Assembly (NCBI GenBank): GCA_009667805.1
Contig: CM019064.1
Coordinates: 386,632,049 to 386,696,048 of the forward strand
Reading direction: 5' to 3'
DNA from: Leptobrachium leishanense
Lineage: Eukaryota; Chordata; Amphibia; Anura; Megophryidae
DNA length: 64,000 nt
The notes beneath the pieces are model-generated. The model saw only the letters and a list, made by a program, of their open reading frames with translations. It did no database searches and was not told the DNA's origin. Below are positions 37,770 to 49,140 of the stretch, one piece after another. The number at the start of each line of letters is the position of its first letter. The stretch's first letter is position 1. A program made the translations under genes and the position numbers.

Positions 37770-39634
37770 GATCTGATCTTTATTTGCAATCATATGTGAA
37801 AAAAGTATCATATGATAAAAAGTCTCTGTGGCTCCAGTCAGCATGATAAATGCCACATAGGGTACTAGGTGCACCTAGATAAGTCTCTCCTAGGGGATAC
37901 AAACAGACAAACGGCCTAAATTCTGTCAACTACTATCACTGTGAAGAAACGGGCCTTCATGGGTCCATATAATAGGACAGAGAGAAGCCTGCTATAGAGA
38001 GAATTCCCAATAGGAGGAGTAACAAGTGAAATTGCAAAAGGTAAAGGAAAGGTTGAGGCCCAAAATAAATGCTGGGAGCACTACCAGCTTAGAGCGCACC
38101 CACGCCAAGATTAACATCAAACTACAAAGACTAAAAAAAATTATATAATCAAATACACACTCTGCATGGGAGTAATCACTCCATCACGCGACGCGTTTCA
38201 CCATAAACACTGGCATCCTCAGGAGCATGCAGGAAGTAATGCATGCGTCCATCGGATTCAGCCTCTCACACATCACCTACTGCTGTTGATCCAAAAGAAG
38301 GCAAAAAACCCAGTCTGAAGCGCTCGCCAATATGTAAGACACTGGGAAAAAATTCCTTCTTAACCCCAGAATGGCGTCAGATTTCTCCTTGGATCAAGAA
38401 GCTTTTACCCACATATTAAATATTATGACCCTTAATATTCTGTGTCTGCAGGAAGTCATCCAATCCAGTCAATCAATATAATTTGTTCTATCCATGTTCC
38501 AGGGTTACCCCCATTTCTGTTGCAGGATATTGACTGTCACAATTCCTGCAGGGGTTTTCTTTCATGCTTCTACTTATTTACATGCCTTAGTATAGACCAT
38601 ATACAGTATTTCCAATTGCTACAGGGACATGCATGCTTTGCTAGTGTGCTTTTAAAAACATGCTATGCCTTTTGAATGAGTCAGTAGTGTCATTCAGCAG
38701 GCATAAAATGCAAGTAAATATGATATTTTTTCATATTTACCTGCTTTTCTTTCTTAGCGTTTTCCATACCCACCTCAGGAGGCACTTTGAGCTAATCAAT
38801 CAGTGTGTATACCCTTACCTAGGTATAGATAAAAATTATCCAAAAAATATGTAACAAAGAGCACCAATGGTTAAAAAAAAGAGGAACATAGTGCACACTG
38901 TAACAAGTAAATAATCCTGCCACAGATGATTTAAATCTGCACACCAGAAATAAATGAGATTATATTTATCTGAATCCCACTCCGAGTGCTGAAATCATGC
39001 CGTTCTTCCTCCGTCTTGATTGCCCATGGGCCAGACTGGAGTCTCCTGTTTGAATATGGGATCAGGAACCAGTAAGCCAGATTGTGGTATAAAATGCTCG
39101 TATTTATTCGGCAAAATCATAAAAACCAAATGGTAGCAAGATAAATATTCAACGCATTTCCCTCCCTTCAAATGTGAAATAGGACTTCATCAGGAGCATA
39201 AAGTTAATAATTTTATGCCTTCCGGTACATATACCCCTCTATAATACATCATTAATCAATTAAGCAATTAAAACAATTTTCAAGCGGCTAATAAGCCAAA
39301 CCCGCAACAGGAGGCGGTCCGCCTCTTTCCCCTATGTGTTCTTCATGACTGTGCAATCTTCCCTACACACACTCTTCTTTCGGCAATAGTTTCATCATTC
39401 ACCCGTGACTTCCGGTCTCCCGTTCCAATTCTTGGTACATGCGAGTCCCTGTAGTTTTTTCACCTTTATTCCAGCGTATGTGTCTCGGTTGTAATCCATT
39501 TGTGTCCAAGAAGCCTCATACATCTTGCCGTTTAACCCCTTTATTAGCCTTCCTGCCGCAAACATGTCCACATTGAATGTCCAAAACAATCTTATAATGG
39601 ATGAATCCATAAATGTTCCCAATCTCGTAAAAAC
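37770..39634. other. Intergenic, unclassified repeat-like sequence
   Basis: Two blocks near 38190-38230 and 39150-39205 share the theme of an ACGCGTTTC or ACGCATTTC motif followed by CATCCTCAGGAGCAT or CTTCATCAGGAGCAT, which suggests related old repeats. I cannot define ends or a family. No gene supported. Confidence 0.4.
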
Positions 39635-39811
39635 AGAAATAGCAATGGTTACAACCTAAATCACTGGATTGCAATGGGGATTGTGCCTGGAACCTGCATC
39701 CTGCAGTCTCAAACCTTGCATTGGAAGTAATTCTTGAAGCTGCAAGATACAGGTTCTAGGCACCAGCTCCATTACGTTCCAATGATTTGGGCTGTAACCA
39801 TTGCCATTTCT
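39635..39811. mobile_element. Palindromic MITE
   Basis: AGAAATAGCAATGGTTACA at the left and TGTAACCATTGCCATTTCT at the right are inverse repeats, and the similarity continues inward to the middle (CCTGGAACCTGCATC against GATACAGGTTCTAGG). Confidence 0.78.
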
Positions 39812-41024
39812 ATCTTCTTCAAAGACACTGGCAGAGACACACAGACAATGGCAACAAAACTGATAGAGGCATACAATGACAAAAATTCTGATTGAGATAC
39901 AGTGAATCACACAGACCCTAAAAGGCACACACAGTCACTGACAAAGATAGGAGACACAAATAGATATACGCAAACAGCAACACAACAGACACATTCATAA
40001 AAACACAGAAAAACAAAGACACTAATACAGGATGTCAGTTTGGAAATATGAGCCCATGATACAGTGATATAATTTGGAGAGCAGATGCGTATTGGGAAAG
40101 AACAGAAGTTTATTGAAGGAATCTGCAGGTAATAACAACAAAGGCTGAATTGAATCAAGATATGGATTAACAATATAGCCAAAAATACACATAAAACCCA
40201 GTGGGACTAACTAGGCAGGAGCTATCTACAGATTTTTAGCTGGGCACATGGAGACACAGAGCCTTGACTGGCCACAGATGGATCAGTGCACAGCGGCTAG
40301 ACTGGGCAAAATGCACAGGAAGGTAGGCTAAGCAATCAGGATGCCACATTAGGCAGGTTTAGATAAAGGAAGGTCCTCAGCAATAGAGGGTTATTGGCTG
40401 TGAGGGTTTACAGCAAGGCTTGACAGTCCTAAATAGGAACAGATGGTAGTTAGCACACTACAGGTGAGGATGCTGGCATACTGCAGGCTATAATGTGGCA
40501 CACTGCAGGCAAGGATGGCTTGCCTACTGCAAGCGAGAATTAGCAGAGAGGTAGTCTGGTTAGAAGAAGATGGATAAGCAGGTGCAGACTCCAGAGCACC
40601 CTGAGACAAAGTCAATGTTAAAACAATGACTCTAAGATGTGACTCCCTTCTCAGCATAGGAGTTGCTACAGGGGGGCAAGGGGCGAAATTGCTTCCATAG
40701 GTTATTCATTGGCCCCCATGTGCCCCCTGCCAGGGAACAGTATCCAGTTTAGCCCACTTCCTTTGGACTGCTGTATCTCTGTCCCCATACCGTCGATAGA
40801 GGTGACATTAGAAAGGGCAGAGACTGGCCTTTCCAATGATACCCAACATGACCATATTCTGTGTAAAGACAAAATCATTAACAATAAAATAAAAACTTAA
40901 CCTTTTTTTTTTCTTCACACTGTTGAAAAGTCTCAGCAGAGAAGGGGTTATTAACAGTCAAACTATATTTCACATTGTGTATTACTTTCGTGTTTCCCTT
41001 AGTTTAGTTTATTTAGTATATTAA
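39812..41024. other. Intergenic, nothing recognised
   Basis: Contains loose short repeats such as ACACAGAC and a stretch of CACTGCAGGC-like motifs near 40460-40510. No gene or element ends identified. Confidence 0.4.
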
Positions 41025-42350
41025 GGTTTAATGGGCAGGCTTCCTTCCGCACAGTATACATTTATTTTTTCCTTGATTTCTGATAGGCATGCAGTCTACC
41101 CATTAAACCCTATCAATAATCAAGGAAAAAATAAAATGTATACTGTGAGGAAGGAAGCCTGCCCATTAACCTCTAAAATGCCAGTAATCAAGTGGAAACA
41201 TGAAATGTATACACTGTTAGGCATGTAGCCTACCCATTAAACCCTAACAGTGTATACATTTCGGGCCCTATTACGCTCTTCGCGTTAAAACGCAGGCACA
41301 AGGGAGGAAAAACTGCGCCCGCAGTTTTCCCCCTTGCGCCCGCATTTTAACGCTGGATTACAATGGAGGCACAAAAAATGCAGCCTGCATTGTTTCCGAG
41401 CGTAAAATTTAGGGATGCTCGCGGTAGTGCTGAGCACAGCCACGAGCATCCACTCACTGGAGTCCATTGGACTCCATTGAGCGCCTCCCTGCCGGTCACG
41501 TGACCAGCTGGATCTCGCCTCGCGAGATCCGGCCGCTCGGTGTAGGGATACGCAGGGAGAGACTGGGGGGACTTTTTCCCCCAGTCTTTCCCTGCTCCCA
41601 CCGACCGGAGGAGGCAGACAGAGCCACGGTCCTCGTCGCGGGACAGGAGGTGAGTATACGATCTGTTTTTTTATTTTCTAAGCCTGGTGTTAATGGATTC
41701 TGCAGATGCGGAATCCGATAACACCAAGTCCTGGCTCTGGTTAACTTTTTGCTAACCAGAGCCAGGTGTTAATCAGCGCTGGGACTTTGTAATACCAGTG
41801 CTGATTAACACATTGTGCTCCCCATGTTACGTATAGGGAGCGCAAAGTGCAGTTAGCTCGAGCAGAGGAGTGCAAGGTACCAAACGCAAATGGGTTTTCT
41901 AACCCGTTTGCGTTTGGATTGTAATATGCGGTAAATACCGCAGCAAACGTTAATGCTCACCCATGTGAGCGTTAACGTTTGCATTAGGACTGTACTAGAG
42001 CCCTTCATGTTTCCACTTGACTACTGTCATTTTAGTGGTTAATGGGTTGGCTACATGCCTCACAGAGTATTCATTTAATTATGGTTTTCTTGATTAAGGG
42101 CATTTTAGGTTTTAATGGGTAGACTGCATGCCTCACAGTGAATTCATTTAATGTTTTCCTTTGATTAGTGGCATTTTAGGGGTTTTTCGGGTAGGCTACA
42201 TGCCTCACAGTGTATTCATTTAATGTTTTCCTTTGATTAGTGGCATTTTAGGGGTTTATCGGGTAGGCTACATGCCTCACAGTGTATTCATTAAATGTTT
42301 TCCCTTGATTAGTGGCATTTTGGGGATTAATGGGTAGGCTACATGCTCTC
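41025..42350. repeat. Tandem and inverted repeat array split by an inserted element
   Basis: The right part (42004-42350) has about five head-to-tail units of 60-70 bp containing GGCTACATGCCTCACAGTGT and TTGATTAGTGGCATTTTAGG. The left part (41025-41262) holds related units facing each other: GGGCAGGCTTCCTTCC at 41034 and GGAAGGAAGCCTGCCC at 41149 are inverses, and both contain ACAGTATACATTT or its inverse. The element at 41263-42003 interrupts the array. Confidence 0.75.
41263..42003. mobile_element. Harbinger-like non-autonomous element (family P1)
   Basis: 741 bp with ends GGGCCCTATTACGC and ACTGTACTAGAGCCC, flanked by TTC at 41260-41262 and 42004-42006. The interior has GGTCACGTGACC and GATTCTGCAGATGCGGAATC motifs seen in its relatives. 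Confidence 0.75.
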
Positions 42351-42671
42351 TTAAAAGCAGCTCTTTATTATAATTAAGTTAGGACTCACCTACCAGAGGT
42401 GCCGTGACATGGCAGGTGAGCATAAACTTCAATGGCCATTCAAGTAAACCAAAACCTCTTATTGTGTTTTGCTTTGCATGGAGCTATAGGGATAAACATA
42501 GATGATGACACCTTTTTTTCTTGTTATGTTTTATACATGCCACACGTATTTCCCGGGGATTATGACAGTGACAGAGACATACAAAGACACTGACAGAGAC
42601 ACTCAAATAATGACACTTTCCAACATGCAGAGAAACACACATAAACATTGACATTGTCAAAGATACTGACA

Positions 42672-42707
<36 letters not shown>
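42672..42707. repeat. (AC)n microsatellite
   Basis: About 17 AC units in an uninterrupted run. Confidence 0.95.
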
Positions 42708-42709
<2 letters not shown>

Positions 42710-43052
42710 ACACTGGCAGAAACATTGATAGAGATTATGGAAGACACTGACAGAAGTTCACAGACATTGAAAAAGATACTGGTATTCAACACAGGAGTAG
42801 TACACACTGTTTAGTTTGAATATTACTCACAGACAAGCACTACAGCAAACCACAAAAGGAATGAGCACTCAAATCCTCTCATATAGCAAGCTTTAATGGG
42901 ATATACAATGCAACATTTTCACCATTTTAGTGGGATATGCAATGCAACATTCTCACCTTTTTTTCAAACATTGAAAAAGGCTGGATAGTCAAAAAGTTGC
43001 TTTGTATATTTCTGTAAAGCACATTCCGTTTGTGATTTAATGAAAAAGTTAA

Positions 43053-43977
43053 AAGGTTATTCAAAGAGCACCGAAATTTCACAAAATTTCCTCTTTTGCT
43101 CGGCGCACTTCGGTGCACTTCGGCGATTTCAGTTCGCTGTTCCTGCGGTGAATTCACTATTCACGGCAGGGTCCTCGAAGTGTTACCAAACAAGGAGTCT
43201 TCGAAGACCGTCAAACGCCACTGAACTGACCGCCGAACACAGCTGAACTGACAACCAAATGCCAGCGTGACCTCCGATCAGCCCGCCGAATGCTGCAGAA
43301 GACCGTCGATCTGACTACTGAACGCTGCTGAAGGCCGCCGAACTGACAGTCGAATGCTGCCAAACTACAGAAAAAAAAACAACAGAACTCTGCTATTTTT
43401 TAAAAGATGTATAAAACAACAAATGTTTTTGAAAATGTGTGGAAATAATAAAAAAGTCCTATAACAATAATAAAATGTTCTGTTACAGAATTTTAAAAAA
43501 TGCCATAAAACGTGGAAATCAAAAATTTTGCCTAAAAAGAATCCAAAAAGTAGCAAAAAATTTTAAAAAAATAACTAAAAAGTTTTTTTTGGACACTTAA
43601 AAAGATATAAAAGATTGAATAAAAAATGAATAAAAACAATACTATTTTGTTACATGGAATCTTATGGAATGCGCCTGTTGAAACCAATCGAACTGAACCA
43701 CTGAAAATCAGGGCATTTCACTGACATTTTGGTGCAGTTCGATGTTCTCCGAATAGATTAACCATTACTTCTCTATGGGACAATTTCACTGCTGTTGAAG
43801 ATCATAGAATTGCAGCGATCTGTCGCAAACTGCACCTTATTTCGCTGTCAATTCACCAGTATTTGGTGAATTTACAGATTTCTGAGTAGACGAACTACCA
43901 CAAAATTGCATCGTACAGTGAAATTCACAGTTTGGTGCAATTTGGTGGCAAGTTCGGTGCTCTTTGAATAAACCTTA
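43053..43977. mobile_element. Long inverted-repeat non-autonomous element (family G2)
   Basis: 925 bp. The ends AAGGTTATTCAAAGAGCACC and TTCGGTGCTCTTTGAATAAA are inverses. It shares GAATAGATTAACCATTACTT and TTTCACTGACATTT with the copy at 63064-63938 in the same orientation. The interior repeats CGAAC/CCGAA motifs many times. Confidence 0.85.
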
Positions 43978-44010
43978 TAGTGACAGAGGCACAAATACAG
44001 AGACACACAG

Positions 44011-44187
44011 GGTTAGTCAGAGAAAGGTGAAAACCAGGAGAATTGGCAGGAGAAAAGAACAATCTAGACCAAATAGCCGATTTGGAAAGTGAGCTAAATG
44101 GGAGAATTTTTCTGGTTTGACTATTTTGACCTAGAATTTTCATTTCTCCAGTCATTCTCCTGGGTTTCACCTCTCTTTGAATAGACC
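44011..44187. mobile_element. Short inverted-repeat MITE (family G1), opposite orientation
   Basis: The ends AGAGAAAGGTGAAAACCAGG and CCTGGGTTTCACCTCTCTTT are inverses. The interior matches 26538-26708 when reversed. It lies 34 bp after the family G2 element. Confidence 0.78.
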
Positions 44188-45768
44188 TGATAGGCAAAGA
44201 CACCTAGAGACACTAAAAGAAACACAGAGACACTCGAACATACACTAACAAATATACAGAGATAGGAACAGAAATGTAAAGCAGGAAGCCGTTCTCGGTT
44301 GCTAGGGTGTACTGGTGTCACCACATTTATTGCCACAGAGAGCAACTAGACAAATATTTTTTTTCTTTTCTCCAGTCTCTGAAGAGGAACTTTTCATGTC
44401 CTCCTGCCCTACCATTTGTCCTCCTTGCAAATTATTTTTTCTGTCCAACCAGCTTTTGTATCTCTATCAACTCATATTTTCAACCTTTTACTTTGCTCCC
44501 GAACCTTCCCCTCTGCATTGAAATATGGTCTGGTTATATCCATTCTAAAGAAGCCATCTCCCTCCCTGCCTAACTACTGACCCATCTCCTTGCTTCCCTT
44601 TGCCTCCAAATTCTTAGAAAAACTGATCTATAACCAGCTCACTAGCTTCCTCCCTGCTAACTCCCTACTGGACCTACACCAGTCCAGCGTTCACTCCCAG
44701 CAATCTACTGAGACTGCTCTGACCAAGGTGACCAATGACTTAGTTGCTGCTAAATCCAAAGGTCACTTCTTCCTGCTTTTCTTGATCTTTCCGTTGATTT
44801 TGACACAGTTGAACACCCGCTTCTATTCCTCACACTGTGTCAACTTGGCCTCAGCGACACCACTCTCCTGGTTCTCTTCCTATGTTTTTATTTGATCTTT
44901 TAGTATCTCCGTCGCTGGTGCCTCTTCACCCCCCCATTCCATATTAGTTGGAGTACCTCAAGCCTCTGTTATGTGTCCCCTACTCTTCTCAACCTATACC
45001 ACCTCTCCTGGTGATCTTATCTCTTACTATGGCTTCCAATATTACCTCTATGCTGACGACACCCAAATCTACCATTCTTCACCAGATCTCTCTCCCCCTG
45101 TGTTTTACCGTGTTACTGTCTGTCTGCTGTTTCTAATTGGATAAGTGCTCATTTCCTAAAGCTAAACTGCTACAAACTTGAACTTCTTGTCTTCTCTCCT
45201 TCTGAAGATAACAATCTTGCACCCATTTTCCATCAGGTGAATGGTACCAACATTACTTTTTGCCTTGGTGACATCTTTGACTCTGATCTCTCCTTTACAC
45301 CAAATCTTGCTATTTTTCAGGTAAAAAATATTGCATGCATCCACCCCTTTCTAAACTAGGAAACTACTACAATGCTCATCAAAGCTCTTATTAACTCTCG
45401 ACTCGACTTCTGCAAACTTCTTTTCATTGCCCTTAAGTGATCACAGATTCTCCCTCTACAGTTTGTAATGAATGCTTCTGCCAAGCTCAACAATTTGACA
45501 TCCAGTGTGTCTCATACCTCACCCCTTTCTCAATTACTGCACTGGCTCCCTGTTTCCTTTAGAATTCAAATCAAAATACTGGTCCTCATGTGCAAAGCTC
45601 TTCATAACTGAGCTTCTACCTACTTCTCCTCCATTATTTTCAAGTAGGTTCCATCCTGTTCACTTCACTTTGCCAATGATCTGATATTATCATCTCTTCA
45701 TGCCCGCACTTGCAACTTTCACCTTCAGGACTTCTCCCGATATGACCCTTTTTATACAACTTCCTCCC

Positions 45769-46223
45769 TGTCACCTACCTTCGGCATGCAGTAGCCTCCT
45801 CCATGCTGCTCGCTGGCCGAGTGCCGGATGAAATGCATGCCGGCGCCGATCACGCAACGCTCAGAGAAGCGGGTGCGTTAGCAAAAAGCAGCGATCTGGT
45901 ATATAAGCCCTTCACTCAGTCCAGGCCAGCGCACTGTCGTGTTTTCACACTCCCTCAGTGCTCCTAGTGTTCTTTAACTAATTTATTTTTGTGTATGACC
46001 TTTGGCTTTGGCAATCGACTACTCTGTTGTTTTGACCTCTGGCTTTGACAATCGACTACTCTGTTGTTTTGACCTCTGGCTTTGACAATCAACTACTCCA
46101 GTGTTTTTGACCCCTGGTGATTGACTACTCTGGTGTTTTGACCTGAGGCTCTGGAAATCGTATACTCTGGTGTTCTGACCTCTGACCTTGTATCATTGTT
46201 TATTTAGACATCTGACCCCTGGT

Positions 46224-46270
<47 letters not shown>

Positions 46271-46371
46271 CTTGTTTCTGTAGACAATCTCTATCAAACT
46301 GACCACTCAGAGGATATAGGGTAACTCTGCATACAGGGATCTGCTTTCATATCTGTGGGGTATCCGTGACA
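45769..46371 (+). mobile_element. Solo LTR inserted in the LINE
   Basis: 603 bp, beginning TGTCA and ending TGACA. The flanks CTCCC (45764-45768) and CTCGC (46372-46376) are a 5-bp duplication with one mismatch. TATATAAG at about 45899 would be its promoter. It contains a 36-bp tandem repeat (CGACTACTCTGTTGTTTTGA, about 46005-46165) and a TA run at 46229-46269. Confidence 0.72.
46229..46269. repeat. (TA)n microsatellite
   Basis: About 20 TA units inside the solo LTR. Confidence 0.93.
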
Positions 46372-47121
46372 CTCGCCCTCTAACATTCGACTCTCCCCAT
46401 ACCTCCAGTCCTTCAAGAAGTTTCTTAAAACACATTACACACATTACTTCAGAGAAGCCTATCAGCTCACTCCACCACCTCTCCATTGTACATTTCATAT
46501 TCCAACTTTCCACACATCCCCCATGCATTCCATTACTTCTCATACTCAGCTGTTTACCCTCACCTTAGTGTGTAACCCATCTGTTTTTAGATTGTAAACT
46601 CTTGAGCAGGGTCCTCTTCTCACATTGTTCTCTGTGTGTCAGACTTGTTTGGATATTTGGTTGCTTTGTCCTACCCATTGTTGAGCACTACTGAATTGTT
46701 TGCAGTTTATAAATTCTTGTATTTGTAGTGCTGTAGAGATCCCACTGCTGACTGCCCAGGAGAGTGACTGAATCTCCCTGTAGCATCACTGCTTTCAAAC
46801 TATGCTCCCTAGTGCCTATCATGGACGGCAACCGGCTTATTCCCACTTCAGTGTGGGCTCTAAGGTCAGGGTCTTCTAGCGAAATGGTGTTCAGTCACCA
46901 TTGCGAGCCCTATCACTAAGCCTCAACTGAGAGAGCACAAAAGGACCGGGCACTCAAGTGTTCCATAAATGGCAGGTTTTGAAATAGAACTGAGAACTGG
47001 GTTCCTAGTCTTTTTTTGTTCTTGGACTATGTTGTGGGAGTTGGCGTGTCTACTCTTCATATTCCTTTTGAAAGTAGTGTACTAGTCCTACTCTGCATCT
47101 ATCAGTCTGCTTGTGTGTTTG

Positions 47122-47273
47122 CATTTGTACAAAGAAAGGAAGGAATGAACATTCCAGTCCTTACTCTTAGGGCAGGTTTATTGGAGGTTTTTTTAAGAAG
47201 CAATGTTTTGGAACTTTTTTCAAGCTCCATTGATAAAGCTGGATTGTCCATTCCTCCCTTTCTTTGTACAGAT
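47122..47273. mobile_element. Palindromic short element
   Basis: TTTGTACAAAGAAAGGAAGG at the left and CCTCCCTTTCTTTGTACA at the right are inverses, 152 bp end to end. The interior has weaker symmetry (AAGCAATG, CAAGCTCC). Confidence 0.68.
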
Positions 47274-47390
47274 GCTGATGGAAGTTCCCTATCCTAGGTA
47301 TTGCTGGTAACTATCCATATTTTACCTGTTTATCCATGATAGGGACAGTCCTGCTCTATTTTTTGGGGTGTTGAGTGTGCATCTGTCAGT

Positions 47391-47616
47391 CTTTTTGTCT
47401 GTCTGTGTCTGTCATTCTGTCTATCTGCCTGTGTGCCAGTTTGTCTATCCTTATCTGTTTGTGTGTCTATTGCCTGTGATTGCATCTGTCAGTCTGTCTT
47501 CTGTTTTTCTTTGCATCTATTTTTCTGTGCGTGTTTTTGCGACTCTGTCTGTGCATCTGTTATTCTGCGTGTGCATCTGTTATTCTGTCTATGTGTGCAT
47601 CTCTCAGTCCAGCTGC
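47391..47616. repeat. TCTG/TGTG-rich simple repeat region
   Basis: Degenerate runs of CTGTCTGTCTGTG and TGTGCATCTGT. The same kind of sequence continues at 48304-48380, so the hAT element at 47625-48295 was inserted into it. Confidence 0.8.
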
Positions 47617-47624
47617 ATGTGCAT

Positions 47625-48295
47625 CAGTGACGTGCGGTGAGGTCAGTGGCTAGTGAGGCACTGGCTATTATCAGAGCCAGATATACACAGGTTACGTAGG
47701 TTCAGGTTCAGTGCTCCCCAGGATCTGGCTGCTCTCAGCTCCCCAGTATCTGGCTGCTCTCATTGCTCCCCAGGATCTGGCTGCTCCCATTGCTCCCCAC
47801 GATCTGGCTGCTCTCAATGCTCCCCAGGATCTGGCTGCACTCAATGCTCCCCAGGATCTGCGACATCCTCCAGGCAGCCGAGTGTCATGCTGAGGCCACA
47901 CCCCCTGAGCACAGCCCCGCGCCCACTGACTGTGAGAGTCAGCACCGTCACATGACTGTCCTGCGCCAATAAATGCATGGGAGGCCTGCCTCCCATGCAC
48001 CATGCAGGCGTGTTTTGAATGGTTTGAACCAAGGGCGGTTTCCCGTTGGTCCAAGTTATTCCATAGCTCTCCCAGTGCCTCTGAGGCATTGGGAGAGCAA
48101 TGTTCAGGAAGTGGGCAGTGCTCGGACATCTGTTCATTAAACAGACGCGCCGTGCTTCACACTTCTTGGCAGCCTACACAATTTGTGATGGCGGGGGAAC
48201 GAAGAGTGGGTGAGTTTTTTTATTTTATCAATTCAGCACCACTTAATGGCAGGTGAGGCTCTGCCTCACCTGCCGCCCCTGACCGCACGTCCCTG
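47625..48295. mobile_element. Non-autonomous hAT element with 8-bp TSD and internal minisatellite
   Basis: 671 bp with ends CAGTGACGTGCGG and CCGCACGTCCCTG. A perfect duplication ATGTGCAT lies at 47617-47624 and 48296-48303. It is the same family as 2440-2807 in reverse. It carries about six copies of a 22-24-bp unit GCTCCCCAGGATCTGGCTGC at about 47712-47866. Open frames within it look like repeat artefacts. Confidence 0.88.
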
Positions 48296-48303
48296 ATGTG
48301 CAT

Positions 48304-48908
48304 CTGTCAGCCTGTCTTGCCTGTGTGTTTGTGTAAGTATTTGCCTTTATGTGTGTGTACGTGCGTGCTTGTGTCTGTCAGTTTCTCCAGTCTGGAAATG
48401 AATGGATACATGTGTGTGTTACTTTCATATGTTGGGACTTGGGCACTGTCAAAAGTTACTTAACACCAATGCTCATGCAACACTGCTTAACTTCCTAAAT
48501 TGTGTCTTTTTTTTCACCACAACTGTAGCTTGCACCGCTTTCCTAAAACTGTACAATTTAACACTTACTTCTTTTTCTATTTCTAAAAATATTTCAATGC
48601 AGTTTAACTGTAAAAGATACATCTGAAACATTGCAGACCCAATGAGTGATCACGATGACACAGCAACACAGAAAAAAAGAATATGATTTCCTAATGATGT
48701 AACATAATTACAACAATTTCTACATTGAAGCAACTGATGCAGACAAAAATGTTCTTAGATGTCAGAAAATGTGCAGTGACTTATTTTAATATTATGCCTT
48801 TTATTATTCCTAAAAGAGAAAAAGAGTATTGTTTAGAATAAGCTCAAAGGATTCTTTACTGTGTAAATTAAGGAAACCCATCTGTGAGTTGCTTTTATCT
48901 TAATATTT
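48304..48908. other. Upstream flank of keratin C, nothing recognised
   Basis: TGTG-rich at first, then AT-rich. No supported gene or element. Confidence 0.5.
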
Positions 48909-49075
48909 TAGGTGTGTTGATGCTTTACCACCGATTAAGCTATTAATATCACAGTGTAATAGTGTTAAAATCCAAGCTCATAACGTACAATTACAGGGTC
49001 TTTAGAATAGATCAAAGTAACCAAACCTAGTTCTATGTCACTATAAAAATACAAAGTTACACTTGTATTTCCTGC
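48909..49075 (+). promoter_or_regulatory. Core promoter of keratin C
   Basis: TATAAAAA lies at 49042-49049, giving a start near 49072 and a 5' UTR of about 70 nt. The shared 10-mer TAGGTGTGTT lies at 48909-48918, 133 bp upstream of the TATA box. Confidence 0.75.
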
Positions 49076-49140
49076 ACTGCTCAGAAATAAAGCCTCGTTC
49101 AGCTGCAACATTTGGGTAAATCGTCTATATCAGAAGAACC

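Larger units (their letters stand above)
44370..46735 (+). pseudogene. Decayed L2-like LINE reverse transcriptase, interrupted by a solo LTR
   Basis: The plus strand shows reverse-transcriptase blocks in shifting frames: PFASKFLEKLIYNQL and STETALTKVTNDL (about 44593-44735), a VGVPQ-like remnant (about 44945), the YADD-type box (TATGCTGACGACACC, about 45049-45063) and a C-terminal region to about 45768. Sequence resembling the LINE 3' end resumes at about 46372 (a CTTGAGCAGGG block near 46601). Many stops and frameshifts make it inactive. The interruption coincides with the solo LTR. Confidence 0.72.

Noticed and set aside
47692..48129. ORFs on both strands in the hAT element near keratin C
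   Set aside because: They come from the internal GCTCCCCAGG minisatellite and have no protein signature.
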